Virus record (IMG/VR): IMGVR_UViG_3300046787_000438
Location: 62,001 to 126,000 of that record
DNA: 64,000 nucleotides
From: a virus
Strand: one strand, 5' to 3'
A model generated the notes under the pieces. It made no database searches. It was given only the letters and a program-made list of their open reading frames with translations, and was not told the origin of the DNA. A program made the translations under genes and the position numbers. How positions within the stretch are numbered: the first letter of the stretch is position 1; each line of letters starts with the position of its first letter. This document shows positions 1 through 8,721 of this stretch, one piece after another.

Positions 1-89
1 CTTCAAAGAAGTATCCTAAAGTTTGGGACTCAGAGAAGCGTCGTTTAGTTACAAAAAAGTAACGTATACTTTTTATATAACTAAATAGA

Positions 90-420
90 GGGGATGACAG
101 GTTTCGACGGTCATTCAACAAACTAGTGAAGCAAGCAGAGAAGCCTGTACCTCTTAAATCGGGCAAAGCAATAAATGCAAACTCACGTTCAGCATTCGCA
201 CTAGCAGCCTAATAACTGTTAGTACCCCTAAGCAGCAGTAGTTCTAACTGGGCACTTAGGCTTTAAATAAATAGAACACCCTGCACCACGTCCATGCTGG
301 AGACGTAAAACTGAAGCACCAGGAGATGTGGCAGTGCAGTCTCCGAAATATTCACTGCCTAAGCTTGTAGAAGAATAGTTTATTTTTGATCGGACGGGGG
401 TTCAATTCCCCCCATCTCCA
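90..420 (+). ncRNA. ssrA: tmRNA (transfer-messenger RNA)
   Basis: Rescues stalled ribosomes and tags unfinished proteins for proteolysis. The 5' end GGGGATG pairs with CATCTCC at 413-419 to form the tRNA-like acceptor stem (one G-U pair), followed by A420; CCA is not encoded. The T-arm ends in GTTCAATTC. The tag reading frame is 177-215: GCA resume codon, peptide ANSRSAFALAA, then two TAA stops. The hydrophobic ALAA end is the usual ClpXP-type degron. An in-frame GCA at 168 could lengthen the tag by three residues. A TATACT -10 box at 65-70 suggests its own promoter. Confidence 0.95.
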
Positions 421-477
421 CAAACAGTATTGCTGCTCTATAGGTCCGCTAGGATTTAACGATTACGGATACTGGGG

Positions 478-515
478 GCCAGACCCTTTGCCGCGGCAGG
501 TCTGGCTCTAATTTT
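478..515 (+). terminator. hairpin after tmRNA
   Basis: GCCAGACC at 478-485 pairs with GGTCTGGC at 499-506, followed by a weak T-run (TAATTTT). Position fits a terminator or processing hairpin between tmRNA and tRNA-Asn. Confidence 0.5.
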
Positions 516-586
516 GCCCCTTAGCTCAATGGCAGAGCAGAGAGCTGTTAACTCTAAGGTTGTTGGTTCGAGTCCAGCAGGGGCAG
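515..586 (+). tRNA. tRNA-Asn (GTT)
   Basis: Complete cloverleaf. Acceptor TGCCCCT pairs with AGGGGCA (579-585), discriminator G586, T-loop TTCGAGT, anticodon loop CTGTTAA giving anticodon GTT. CCA is not encoded. Confidence 0.93.
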
Positions 587-643
587 CGAGGTAGCGGGTC
601 AGGCTGCAGATACTGTCCTTTCACCATGTGGACTACCTCACCT

Positions 644-714
644 GCGGATATTGCATAATGGTAGTGCCTCATCCTTCCAAGTTGAAGGCGGGAGTTCGAT
701 TCTCCCTATCCGCT
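644..714 (+). tRNA. tRNA-Gly (TCC)
   Basis: Acceptor GCGGATA pairs with TATCCGC (707-713), T-loop TTCGATT, anticodon loop CTTCCAA giving anticodon TCC. One mismatch in the anticodon stem. The stretch 587-643 before it contains a 7-bp inverted repeat (GAGGTAG 588-594 with CTACCTC 633-639). Confidence 0.9.
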
Positions 715-719
715 CTGAG

Positions 720-1310
720 TCACTGTTCAGCTATAAAATCTAGCCAGATATCTTCATCGTAAGGCGCGTCTAGCTCGAAGTTTCTAAAGAAGATAATGAC
801 GTTAGTCCTAGTTCCGTCCGTCACTTGACGTACGCCGTGGAGATTTTCTGCGTTCCCTCGGAACATTATCAAGTCTCCCGCCTCTAGGCGCACTTCTACC
901 CCATGATGCTCGAAGTATAGCTCCCCGCCCTGGTAGTCACTGTTTAGCATTAGAACACAGGAGTAGTGCTCCTCTACGGCTGGTTTTTCTGGATATACAT
1001 CGCCATCATCATCATGAGGCTCGTTTAGAGCTCCCTTATGCATAATATTGCCAAATAGGCGCTTCAGTTCAAATCTGTTATATCTGAATTCGTAGTTCTC
1101 ATTGAATATGGAGTTAGCTATCTTTATGGCCTTGCGAATTGGGGCAACTGGCGCTGGAACTTCTCCTGCCAGAATGTCATAGATTAGAATTCCCGAGTGT
1201 TGGTAGCCAGGGCGGTGATCGTCCTGGGCTGTCTGAGCTATGTGCTCCACTAACTCGCTACACTCTTGAGCAGAAAGAACTCCACGTTCTAGATAGTATA
1301 TTTCTGGCAT
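720..1310 (-). CDS. 2OG-Fe(II) oxygenase (prolyl-4-hydroxylase-like)
   Basis: A 196-residue single-domain dioxygenase that should couple 2-oxoglutarate decarboxylation to hydroxylation of an unknown substrate. The double-stranded beta-helix core shows the Fe(II) triad H99-x-D101 and H158 (NLHGV) and the 2OG-binding arginine R168. The core segments HDDDGD, LMLNSDYxGGELYF and GDLIMFRGNAENLHGV are nearly identical to the minus-strand gene at 3865-4455, so the two are paralogues. No signal peptide. The start has a weak GGAG upstream, and both paralogues share TAGTAGACT just 5' of the gene. Confidence 0.88.
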   Translation of the reverse strand: MPEIYYLERGVLSAQECSELVEHIAQTAQDDHRPGYQHSGILIYDILAGEVPAPVAPIRKAIKIANSIFNENYEFRYNRFELKRLFGNIMHKGALNEPHDDDGDVYPEKPAVEEHYSCVLMLNSDYQGGELYFEHHGVEVRLEAGDLIMFRGNAENLHGVRQVTDGTRTNVIIFFRNFELDAPYDEDIWLDFIAEQ

Positions 1311-1381
1311 TACTCCAGTCTACTATTTGTTACGCTGCCCATATAGTTGCATAACTATAAGAATTATGCTAGTTTCTATCT

Positions 1382-3220
1382 ATGATCAGAAAACTAACTA
1401 GTACTGCCTTAGTTGCCGCTAGTGCAATAACTGCCATGCAGGGAGTTAACATTTCAACTAGCTCAGCTATCGAGCATACGTTCAGTGTTATGGGGACCCA
1501 GGGGGGAGCACCTTGGCCATTAGACCGCATAGACGGAATTAAAGATGGTTCATATACTTACGGCTCCTCGGGCGAAGCTGTACGTATCTACATAGTAGAT
1601 ACGGGAGTAGATGCGTCGCACCCAGATTTTGGTGGACGCGTGGTAGATGGTTTTGACTCGTTTGGGGAGAATTTAGATCAGGCTGATTGTCACGGCCATG
1701 GTACTCACGTTGCAGGTATAGCTGCTGGCACGTATTTTGGCGTAGCTAAGAAGGCGACGATTGTACCTATTAGAGTGATGAATTGCTCTGGACAGGGCAA
1801 GACTTCCACGCTAACTGCAGGGATTGATTGGATACTGGCCAACCACGCGAGGGGTTCGCTCGGCATAGTGAACATGAGCCTAGGTGGGCCAAAAGATGAT
1901 GCGGTAAACGCCGCTACTTCCAGACTGGTTTCCGCTGGTCTAGTTGTAGTATCTGCTGCTGGCAACTCTAATGTCGATGCCTGCACCAGCTCTCCAGCAA
2001 GTGCCCCTGGGGTGATTGCTGTTGGTTCTGTAGACAATGGTGATACAAAATCTCCGTTCTCTAACTGGGGCATATGCGTAGACATCTTTGCGCCAGGGTC
2101 ACGTATCGCTTCTAATACCCCCTCTAATCACTCAGGTTCGGTACAAAAGAGTGGTACTTCTCAAGCCAGCCCCTTTGTCTCTGGAATTATTGCCACCTAC
2201 ATTTCTAGTGGATTTGCATCTACAGCTACATCGGCTGAAGCAATGTTGCATGCCTTATCTGATAAATCTGTAGTAGTCGGAGGCAAATCTACATACAACG
2301 ACATAGCTATGGTGTCTAGGGTAGTTGCAGGAGTGCCTGTGACGACACCCTCAGCCCCAATGTTAGACAGGTCTTCTGTATCTCAGGACGTGTTTATTAT
2401 GAACGTCACGGCCAAGTCCGTGTCGTTAGCTTGGACTCCCAAGGATAATGTCAACTACTACTCGGTAAAAATTGGACGTAGGGGGCAAGCTGGCTACATC
2501 TACACCGCTAACACCTCTTACACGGAGCTGAGGGTGGATAACTTATATAGCAACACGGACTACGTAGTCAAGGTAGTTCCATACGGTAGAGGCGGGGTGA
2601 AACTCTCTGAAGGGACTTTAACCTCTTTCTACGCTCCTTATGGACTTCCTAGTGCTCCGCAAAACTTCCAGATTAAAAACTACACGCTTACTTGGGGTGT
2701 GCCTAACTATAACGGTGGTGCCACTGTCCCGTCGTATATCGTTCAAATTCTCAGGGGTGGGAGCTGGGCCAACCTCAGTGAGACTACAAATACCTACTAC
2801 GCAATAGTTCAGCCAGGGGCTGGATCCTTAGATACCTATAGAGTAGTTTCGAAAACTAGTGCTGGCCTGGGAGCCCCTACAAACGAATTATCTACAGTTG
2901 GAACTGGAATACCTAACGGATTTGAGCCAGTCCCTAACCTGCCTACTAAACTGCAGGGCACCGTTGTAGCATCTCAGCGGAGAGCTGGATCTGGAGCTGT
3001 AAATGTGTCTTGGAGTGTGATGGCAGGAGCTATTGGCTATGACATATATACCGCACCGCTGGGTACTGACCTCTGGTATATGGCTGGATCTGTATCATCT
3101 AGTGCTACCTCTAGAGTAGTTGCTATTCGACTTGGCCAAGACACTATGGTCAAGGTGGTGGCTAAGCTTAGCTCTGATACTACAAAAGATTTAGGTACTG
3201 TCCAATATCGCGGAAACTAA
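1382..3220 (+). CDS. secreted subtilisin-like serine protease with FN3-like repeats
   Basis: Family S8 endopeptidase. An N-terminal signal peptide spans about residues 1-29. The catalytic triad is visible as D73 (VDTGVDASHPDF), H106 (GHGTHVAG) and S260 (SGTSQASPFVSG), with oxyanion N195 (AAGNS). About 330 C-terminal residues form two or three fibronectin-III-like modules with TSY-, YAVV- and WSV-type strands. Proteins of this kind act outside the membrane, so it may process host surface proteins or be virion-associated. TATGCT at 1365-1370 lies 11 nt before the ATG and no clear RBS is seen. It sits alone between two oxygenase genes. Confidence 0.92.
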   Translation: MIRKLTSTALVAASAITAMQGVNISTSSAIEHTFSVMGTQGGAPWPLDRIDGIKDGSYTYGSSGEAVRIYIVDTGVDASHPDFGGRVVDGFDSFGENLDQADCHGHGTHVAGIAAGTYFGVAKKATIVPIRVMNCSGQGKTSTLTAGIDWILANHARGSLGIVNMSLGGPKDDAVNAATSRLVSAGLVVVSAAGNSNVDACTSSPASAPGVIAVGSVDNGDTKSPFSNWGICVDIFAPGSRIASNTPSNHSGSVQKSGTSQASPFVSGIIATYISSGFASTATSAEAMLHALSDKSVVVGGKSTYNDIAMVSRVVAGVPVTTPSAPMLDRSSVSQDVFIMNVTAKSVSLAWTPKDNVNYYSVKIGRRGQAGYIYTANTSYTELRVDNLYSNTDYVVKVVPYGRGGVKLSEGTLTSFYAPYGLPSAPQNFQIKNYTLTWGVPNYNGGATVPSYIVQILRGGSWANLSETTNTYYAIVQPGAGSLDTYRVVSKTSAGLGAPTNELSTVGTGIPNGFEPVPNLPTKLQGTVVASQRRAGSGAVNVSWSVMAGAIGYDIYTAPLGTDLWYMAGSVSSSATSRVVAIRLGQDTMVKVVAKLSSDTTKDLGTVQYRGN

Positions 3221-3352
3221 GGTATTAAATATAACATACTAAACACCGCTATTTGCATAGTTAATGTACAAAACATAATATGCATAAAGTCACGCAAACT
3301 TAGATTTTAAATTGTGTAAATCTAGGTTATATGGCGTTGATATACTTCTTAT

Positions 3353-3919
3353 ATGCCTCTTAAAGAACTTGTCAAAGATAGACTCTGGGAGTACGAAAAC
3401 TTCCTAACTGATGATGAAGTAGATACTCTTCTACGCATAGCTGAATCTACCGATGAGGAGGGGTGGAGGGTCGATAATTTGAACCCTCATGATGGCCACT
3501 ATGCTGGTAAGTCTCTACATGTCGCTAAAATGCGCGAAGCAAAATATAAAATACAAGACATAAATTACAGAATTTCCTTGCTTTTTACAGGCACTAATCG
3601 GATGGTTCCGACTGGAACAATTGTTAGAAACTCTGAAACTTTGCACCCAGTCGGTCTTCATCGCGATAACGAAGATGAAAATATGATCGATAACAGGAAT
3701 GCTGAGTGTCGGTTTGGGATACTTGTATACCTCAATAGTGACTTCGATGGGGGCGAAATCTGCTATCCAGAATATGGAATTGAATATAAGCCTAAGCGAG
3801 GTGTCTTACTTATTCACCATGCTGGAAATTTGCACGGGGTAAATCCTGTCAGTAACGGTACTCGCTACTCCATGACTTCTTTTGCTTGGGGTTCGGAAGC
3901 TAAACTACTAGGTATATAG
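3353..3919 (+). CDS. 2OG-Fe(II) oxygenase
   Basis: 188 residues with ligands H103-x-D105 (LHRDNED), H161 (NLHGV) and R171 (GTRYSM), plus the LVYLNSDFDGGEICYPEYG strand pair typical of prolyl-hydroxylase-like dioxygenases. It is divergent from the two 196-aa paralogues. It starts as a leaderless mRNA: TATACT at 3341-3346 is exactly 6 nt before the ATG and there is no RBS. Its 3' end overlaps the convergent oxygenase gene by 55 bp. Confidence 0.86.
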   Translation: MPLKELVKDRLWEYENFLTDDEVDTLLRIAESTDEEGWRVDNLNPHDGHYAGKSLHVAKMREAKYKIQDINYRISLLFTGTNRMVPTGTIVRNSETLHPVGLHRDNEDENMIDNRNAECRFGILVYLNSDFDGGEICYPEYGIEYKPKRGVLLIHHAGNLHGVNPVSNGTRYSMTSFAWGSEAKLLGI

Positions 3920-4455
3920 TCTCTAAAGAAGAATATAAAGTTGAATCGACGTCCCTCTTTGACTGTGTGGACTCCATGTAAGTTCTCGGCGTTACCTCTA
4001 AACATGATGAGGTCCCCCTCCTCTAACTTAACTTCTAATCCATGGTGTTGGAAATAGAGTTCTCCGCCCTCGTAATCGCTATTCAACATAAGGATAGATG
4101 AATAGTGTAGCTCTACGCTTGGCTTACCATCGTAATGGTCGCCATCATCATCGTGCGCTGGATTGTGAGCACCAGTGTCCATGATATTTCCGTATAGACG
4201 CTTCATATCAAAGGTGTGCTTTATGTCGTAGTTACTTCTAAAGTGACTTTCTACCTTATTCAGAAGCACTCTTAATGGTTGTAGAAATGAATTATTTTCA
4301 TTGTAAAGCTCCGAGATACCAACAGTAGATAGTCGATACCCTGGTCTAAAAGCATCCGCTACTGCATATGTCTCTATCCAAGTTCTATATGCCGCGCATT
4401 GAGAAGGGGTTAGAACGCCCTTTACCAGGGTGTAAGGTAGCTTGGAGTCTGTCAT
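3865..4455 (-). CDS. 2OG-Fe(II) oxygenase, paralogue of 720-1310
   Basis: 196 residues with H101-x-D103 (AHDDDGD), H160 (NLHGV) and R170. Close paralogue of the gene at 720-1310, with the same length and long identical blocks. Its start region overlaps the divergent promoter of the SGNH gene at 4481. TATAGT on the minus strand lies 11 nt before the ATG. Confidence 0.88.
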   Translation of the reverse strand: MTDSKLPYTLVKGVLTPSQCAAYRTWIETYAVADAFRPGYRLSTVGISELYNENNSFLQPLRVLLNKVESHFRSNYDIKHTFDMKRLYGNIMDTGAHNPAHDDDGDHYDGKPSVELHYSSILMLNSDYEGGELYFQHHGLEVKLEEGDLIMFRGNAENLHGVHTVKEGRRFNFIFFFRDYIPSSLASEPQAKEVME

Positions 4456-4468
4456 GCATATAGTCTAC

Positions 4469-4474
4469 TATAAT
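4469..4474 (+). promoter_or_regulatory. -10 box of leaderless promoter
   Basis: TATAAT exactly 6 nt before the ATG at 4481, so the transcript should begin at or next to the start codon. This decides the start over the longer open frame beginning at 4442. Confidence 0.6.
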
Positions 4475-4480
4475 ATTCAT

Positions 4481-5392
4481 ATGAGTGACGAATCTAGTGT
4501 AATGCTCTCGTTGGGAGAAAACTCTACAATAGTAGCAAAGTCTGTAGCAGACTATGTCCTGAAACTTGAGCTACCTCCAGTAGATACCTCTCATATATAT
4601 ACCGACTTTGAAGATACCGTTTACACGGATAAAAACTCTTTTGGGTACCGTTCGCCTGAATTTTTGGACGCCGATATTGTCTATGCTGGCTGCTCCCAGA
4701 CCTGGGGAATTGGTATTCCTGATAGAGAGTATTTATGGGGGTCCATCATTGCCAATAAATTAGGCTTGAGCTATGCGAACCTGTCTGGGCCAGGGTGGTC
4801 AACTGAGAAAATAGTTAGGATGATATTTGCATACCTGGCAACTAATAAAAAACCTAAATATATTTTATGTCTATTTCCTAATATAACTAGATCGGAAATA
4901 CTAATAGATGAGCGATATCTAAAAATAGATAGAGGATACGTGCCATCATTCTTGGCCTCGGAAAGAGTTCGAGGTGTATATCCAGCTACTTATGAAGCAT
5001 ATGATTCAGAGCATAGAGCGTCGATATCAAAGCGTCCTCATGGTGTGGAGCATGTTAACACTGCTCTTGATGCTGTGAGATCTGGCATGCAATCAATAAA
5101 TATACTCAAAATCTACTGCAGCTCCCTTGGAATAGATTTCCATTGGTCATCCTGGGATGGTGTCTTTAGAGATCTAGCCTCGACTTTGGGTACTACAGAC
5201 TATATACCCGTAGATGTGGATAAAGAAGATGGTGGCCTATTCACTAAAGATTGCCATCAGGACTACAAACTAACCTGCGAGGAATTTTTTACTGTAGCTA
5301 ATGATAGAAAACTTGGCAATTTCCATGCTCATATGGGTGCTCACGAGCATCTCCACTACGCCAGTGCATTTTTAGATAAACTTCAAGTATGA
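4481..5392 (+). CDS. SGNH-hydrolase-like protein (GCSxTxG family), copy 1
   Basis: 303 residues, member of a six-copy family in this window. The block I motif is AGCSQTWGIG with presumed nucleophile S72, where the usual GDS is replaced by GCS. Shared features follow in order: NSFGYRSPEF before block I, NLSGPGWS, LFPNITR, an IDFHWSSWD block, a CHQ motif and the His-rich end MGAHEHLHYA. In SGNH enzymes the C-terminal block supplies the catalytic histidine. Esterase, deacylase or acyltransferase activity is plausible but not shown. ATGA overlap couples it to the carbamoyltransferase gene. Confidence 0.7.
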   Translation: MSDESSVMLSLGENSTIVAKSVADYVLKLELPPVDTSHIYTDFEDTVYTDKNSFGYRSPEFLDADIVYAGCSQTWGIGIPDREYLWGSIIANKLGLSYANLSGPGWSTEKIVRMIFAYLATNKKPKYILCLFPNITRSEILIDERYLKIDRGYVPSFLASERVRGVYPATYEAYDSEHRASISKRPHGVEHVNTALDAVRSGMQSINILKIYCSSLGIDFHWSSWDGVFRDLASTLGTTDYIPVDVDKEDGGLFTKDCHQDYKLTCEEFFTVANDRKLGNFHAHMGAHEHLHYASAFLDKLQV

Positions 5393-6825
5393 GAATACTT
5401 GGTATAAATGAAACAACACACGATGCGGCTGTCTCTGTTGTTGAAAATGGCCAAATACTTTTTGCTGCGCATGCTGAACGGTATTCCAAGAAGAAAAATG
5501 ATTGGTACACCAATAGAAAGCTGCTTTTAGAGGCACTATCATATGGCAAACCTGATCAAATTGCCTACTATGAGGACAGATGGCTAAAGAAGTGGCGCAT
5601 ATTCTCGCGCGGTGGGCTTGGTGGCGGTAAGCCTTTCTATAAGAGCATGCCAGAATTGCGTGATATTCCTACTTACACCGCATACCACCATCACTCACAT
5701 GCGGCAGCGGGGTACTACACTTCACCATTTGATGATGCAGTTGTTGTTGTCCTAGACGCTATTGGTGAATTCACTACCAGCTCGATCTGGATGGGTCAGG
5801 GAGACGAGCTTAGGCAAGTCAAGCGTTGGAAGTACCCATTTAGTTATGGTCTGTTCTACTCCGCCTTCACCGACCTTATTGGGTTAAAACCTAATGAGGA
5901 GGAGTACATCATGATGGGTATGGCTGCCTATGGCGACTGGACTAAGTACTACTACAAGGTTCTCCACTACTTCCCTAGATTTAATTATCAAACGTACAAC
6001 TTTCATAAAGGTATAGATAACTGGGGTCAGGGAATAACAGAGCAGGATCGGTTCGACATAGCTGCTGCTGTTCAGAAAGTCTATGAGCTCAGGCTTTGGG
6101 ACTTTATGCTCTATGCAAAGAAGAAAACTGGTAAGTCTAATCTTGTATTCATGGGTGGTTGCGCTTTAAATAGTAAGGCCAATACTGAGCTATGGGATCT
6201 ATTTGATGATATCTGGATTATGCCTAACCCAGGGGATGCTGGATCGTCTCTTGGAGCAGCAGCAATTGTTTACGGCAAAAAGCTAGACTGGCAAGGGCCA
6301 TATCTTGGAACAGACATCTCTGGAGAGTATCCAGTGGATAAGATAATAGAAGCACTTATTAAAGATAAGATAGCTCCAGTAGCTAGTGGAAGAGCAGAAT
6401 ATGGACCAAGAGCTCTCGGGAATCGTAGTATTCTCGCTGATCCTCGTGATCCTGACATCAAGGACAAGGTAAATAAAATTAAGCAGCGTGAGCTGTTTAG
6501 GCCGTTTGCTCCTGTAGTAATGGAGGAGTATGCAAGTGAGTGGTTTGATATGACCTATGCCTCGCCATATATGCAATTCACTCCTAGATGCCTAAAGCCA
6601 GAGCTTATACCTAGCGTTGTGCATGCTGACGGCACTTCTAGGGTTCAAACAATAAATAAAGAGCAGCACCCAGGGTTGTATGCTGTACTAAGTGCTTTCT
6701 ATCAAAAAACTGGAGTTCCAATTCTATTGAATACTAGTTTGAATATAAAAGGTCAACCAGTTTTAAATGATGACGTAGATGTTTTTGCCTGGGAATCCTA
6801 CTACGAGAAGGGTGTCATATCGTGA
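5389..6825 (+). CDS. carbamoyltransferase (NodU/CmcH/TobZ family)
   Basis: O-carbamoylation enzyme using carbamoyl phosphate and ATP. The N-terminal Kae1-like domain shows MRILGINETTHDAA, the metal-binding HHHSHAAAGYY region, LDAIGE, EEYIMMGMAAYG and LVFMGGCALN; the C-terminal domain shows GRAEYGPRALGNRSIL, RPFAPVV and LNTSLNIKGQPV. At 478 residues it is somewhat shorter than the usual ~550. It is translationally coupled to the SGNH gene before it and to a 30-codon frame after it. The natural acceptor could be a sugar or nucleoside. Confidence 0.9.
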   Translation: MRILGINETTHDAAVSVVENGQILFAAHAERYSKKKNDWYTNRKLLLEALSYGKPDQIAYYEDRWLKKWRIFSRGGLGGGKPFYKSMPELRDIPTYTAYHHHSHAAAGYYTSPFDDAVVVVLDAIGEFTTSSIWMGQGDELRQVKRWKYPFSYGLFYSAFTDLIGLKPNEEEYIMMGMAAYGDWTKYYYKVLHYFPRFNYQTYNFHKGIDNWGQGITEQDRFDIAAAVQKVYELRLWDFMLYAKKKTGKSNLVFMGGCALNSKANTELWDLFDDIWIMPNPGDAGSSLGAAAIVYGKKLDWQGPYLGTDISGEYPVDKIIEALIKDKIAPVASGRAEYGPRALGNRSILADPRDPDIKDKVNKIKQRELFRPFAPVVMEEYASEWFDMTYASPYMQFTPRCLKPELIPSVVHADGTSRVQTINKEQHPGLYAVLSAFYQKTGVPILLNTSLNIKGQPVLNDDVDVFAWESYYEKGVIS

Positions 6826-6917
6826 TGAAGATTGCATACTACATAGAACGTGCATACCTGAAAATTAAATATTGCTTATTTCCTAAGAAAAAGCCAAAGA
6901 GAGACTTTATATACTGA
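6825..6917 (+). CDS. 30-residue basic peptide coupled to carbamoyltransferase
   Basis: ATG overlaps the carbamoyltransferase stop (TGATG), and its own TGA overlaps the next ATG (TGATG). The peptide has an amphipathic first half and a basic KKKPKR stretch, ending FIY. Bacterial carbamoyltransferase operons often carry a tiny companion protein (DUF5989/SxtJ types). The similarity here is only positional, so function is open. Confidence 0.5.
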   Translation: MKIAYYIERAYLKIKYCLFPKKKPKRDFIY

Positions 6918-7579
6918 TGAGATCCGAACCTAAACTAAATCCTGAAAGCTCTAAAGAAGAGTTCTATGAAGATCCTATTTTTACAAAAGAAAATAGATAC
7001 CTGGAGAAAAAATTTGACACCTTATCTGGAGTTATCTCCCCTGAAGAGAGTACTGCATTAGAAAATTTTATTAACTCTAAGCTTTCAGCTAATACTACTG
7101 ACTTAGATATTAGTCAAGTGCGCACCCTACAATACCGACCTGATGAATGGGATTCTATGGGAGTAGTGCAGAAAGTTCAAGATATTGCTAGGGACCATAT
7201 CTATAAGACTTATGCAGTCTGTGGCCAACTAGAACCTAGGAGTTTTTCTATTCTGCGCACGGAAGACGTGCAAACATATAAAGAAGAGTACGGGCTGTAC
7301 AATCAGAATAACGAAATTCTATACACTGCAATAGTCACTGCCTCCCACCCTGATGACTACTATTCTGGGGAGACCCTCTACTTAAATAACGGAGAGGGGT
7401 TCAGGCCTGCCAGATCCGATGTAGTTATTCATAGAAATGAAAGGCTAAACGACTGGGAGATAGTTGAAGTTGTGACGGGGGTAAGGCTGGATCTAATTAT
7501 TGTCTTTCAAGAAATAGATCGCAAGGTCTCGTACGACTACCCTATAGATCAATTAGATGAAGCATCTGTTAATTTTTAA
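6917..7579 (+). CDS. 2OG-oxygenase-fold protein lacking the Fe-binding residues
   Basis: 220 residues. The C-terminal half reads like the oxygenase core (TAIVTASHPDDYYSGETLYL, then RPARSDVVIHRNE and EVVTGVRLDLIIVFQE), matching the order SDY-GGELYF, GD-MF, VTxGxR of the active paralogues. The HxD position appears replaced (around Y121/E123), and the NLHGV histidine is replaced by NDWEI. R190 of the 2OG site is kept. It is therefore probably catalytically inactive or repurposed, for example as a binding partner. Coupled to the upstream operon. Confidence 0.55.
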   Translation: MRSEPKLNPESSKEEFYEDPIFTKENRYLEKKFDTLSGVISPEESTALENFINSKLSANTTDLDISQVRTLQYRPDEWDSMGVVQKVQDIARDHIYKTYAVCGQLEPRSFSILRTEDVQTYKEEYGLYNQNNEILYTAIVTASHPDDYYSGETLYLNNGEGFRPARSDVVIHRNERLNDWEIVEVVTGVRLDLIIVFQEIDRKVSYDYPIDQLDEASVNF

Positions 7580-7582
7580 TTC

Positions 7583-8236
7583 TTAGTTATTAGCCCTATG
7601 AGCGGCCCAGGCATCATCCTGCGCCGAGAAAAAGTTGGTTAGGCTACATCTAAAGCCATCAGTCACTTCGTATACTTCATGCGGCATATCAGATGGTGAG
7701 ATGACTAAAGCGCCTCTAGAAGGTGTAACTCTCGGTCCAGCATCGTATACAAGATCTCCACCAACAAACTGGTCTGGGTTGCTCACGTAGAAAACGAGTG
7801 CAAACTCATGGCAGTCAACATGATTATTGAAGCTGTGCCCTGCTGAATAGACGTGGATTGGATCAAACTTAATTGCACCTGGATCGACAAACTTTTTAGG
7901 ATTGTTAATTAGTCTTAAATATTCCTCAATTACTGGGATCAGGTTATGCTGCAACTTTTCGATAATGTCCTGGATATGCTTTGGTCCAAGCTTGGTGTGG
8001 ACATTCTTAGACCCCCAGAAGTCCTTAAGTCGGCCAACATCTCTAGTGATAGTGTGATCTAGCTGAATGAATGCTGACTCACCATATTTACTATCTATTT
8101 CCATCTGTGCCCGAGATTCTTCAGTCTCTGCAAGCTTAGTCTCCACTGCATAGTTGTGTAGAAGAATGCACTCTTCATCGGTCAAGATGTCTCGAGTAAT
8201 GGCTATAGGGGTTTCATCGAAAAATTCAAAGTTCAT
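7583..8236 (-). CDS. 2OG-Fe(II) oxygenase
   Basis: 217 residues with H139-x-D141 (NNHVDCHEF), H186 (DMPHEVYEV) and R196 (DGFRCSLTNFF). The LVFYVSNPDQFVGGDLVY strands place it in the prolyl-hydroxylase-like group. It is leaderless on the minus strand: TAAAAT (8248-8243) ends 6 nt before the ATG. It converges with the inactive oxygenase-like gene with a 3-bp gap. Confidence 0.86.
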   Translation of the reverse strand: MNFEFFDETPIAITRDILTDEECILLHNYAVETKLAETEESRAQMEIDSKYGESAFIQLDHTITRDVGRLKDFWGSKNVHTKLGPKHIQDIIEKLQHNLIPVIEEYLRLINNPKKFVDPGAIKFDPIHVYSAGHSFNNHVDCHEFALVFYVSNPDQFVGGDLVYDAGPRVTPSRGALVISPSDMPHEVYEVTDGFRCSLTNFFSAQDDAWAAHRANN

Positions 8237-8325
8237 GCCCTTATTTTACCAGAGTCCTAGGCACCGTATAATGGTATCCTTCTAGTATTAAAATGTACTA
8301 TACGCCACTATTGTAGGGACTACAG

Positions 8326-8721
8326 ATGGGGACTCCGAAGAAGGTTAAAATTGGCGGTCAGATCTTCAAGATTGAAGAGCGCACGATCAAGTCTGACGGC
8401 ACCCTAAATGACAATTCTTATGGCTACACTATTGATCAGGGTAACCTAATAGTGATAGATGCCAATATTGCTTTCACTAAAAAACAACAAACTCTTCTAC
8501 ATGAAATCATCCATGTCATAACTATGGTGTACTCTGGTCAAGTTCAGCCAAAGCCAAAAGATGATTATGATGTTTGGGAACATCATTTCATTGGAATTTG
8601 GGAAGCACCTATGCTATCGTTCATAAAAGACAATCCCGATATTATCGAATGGTTACAGTTGGAAGAGGATTTTAATGGGGCGCAAGAAAAAGCCAAGCCT
8701 ACCCGTGGGGCCAAAGCCTAA
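8326..8721 (+). CDS. HExxH metallopeptidase-like protein
   Basis: 131 residues with H59-E-I-I-H63 in a helix (LLHEIIHVI), and E85-H86-H87 and E93 downstream as possible third ligands. The layout resembles small ImmA/IrrE- or SprT-type proteins common in phages, which cleave repressors or act on stalled complexes. No signal peptide, so it is cytoplasmic. First gene of a rightward run ending at the SGNH gene at 10590; it overlaps the next gene by 47 bp. Confidence 0.6.
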   Translation: MGTPKKVKIGGQIFKIEERTIKSDGTLNDNSYGYTIDQGNLIVIDANIAFTKKQQTLLHEIIHVITMVYSGQVQPKPKDDYDVWEHHFIGIWEAPMLSFIKDNPDIIEWLQLEEDFNGAQEKAKPTRGAKA

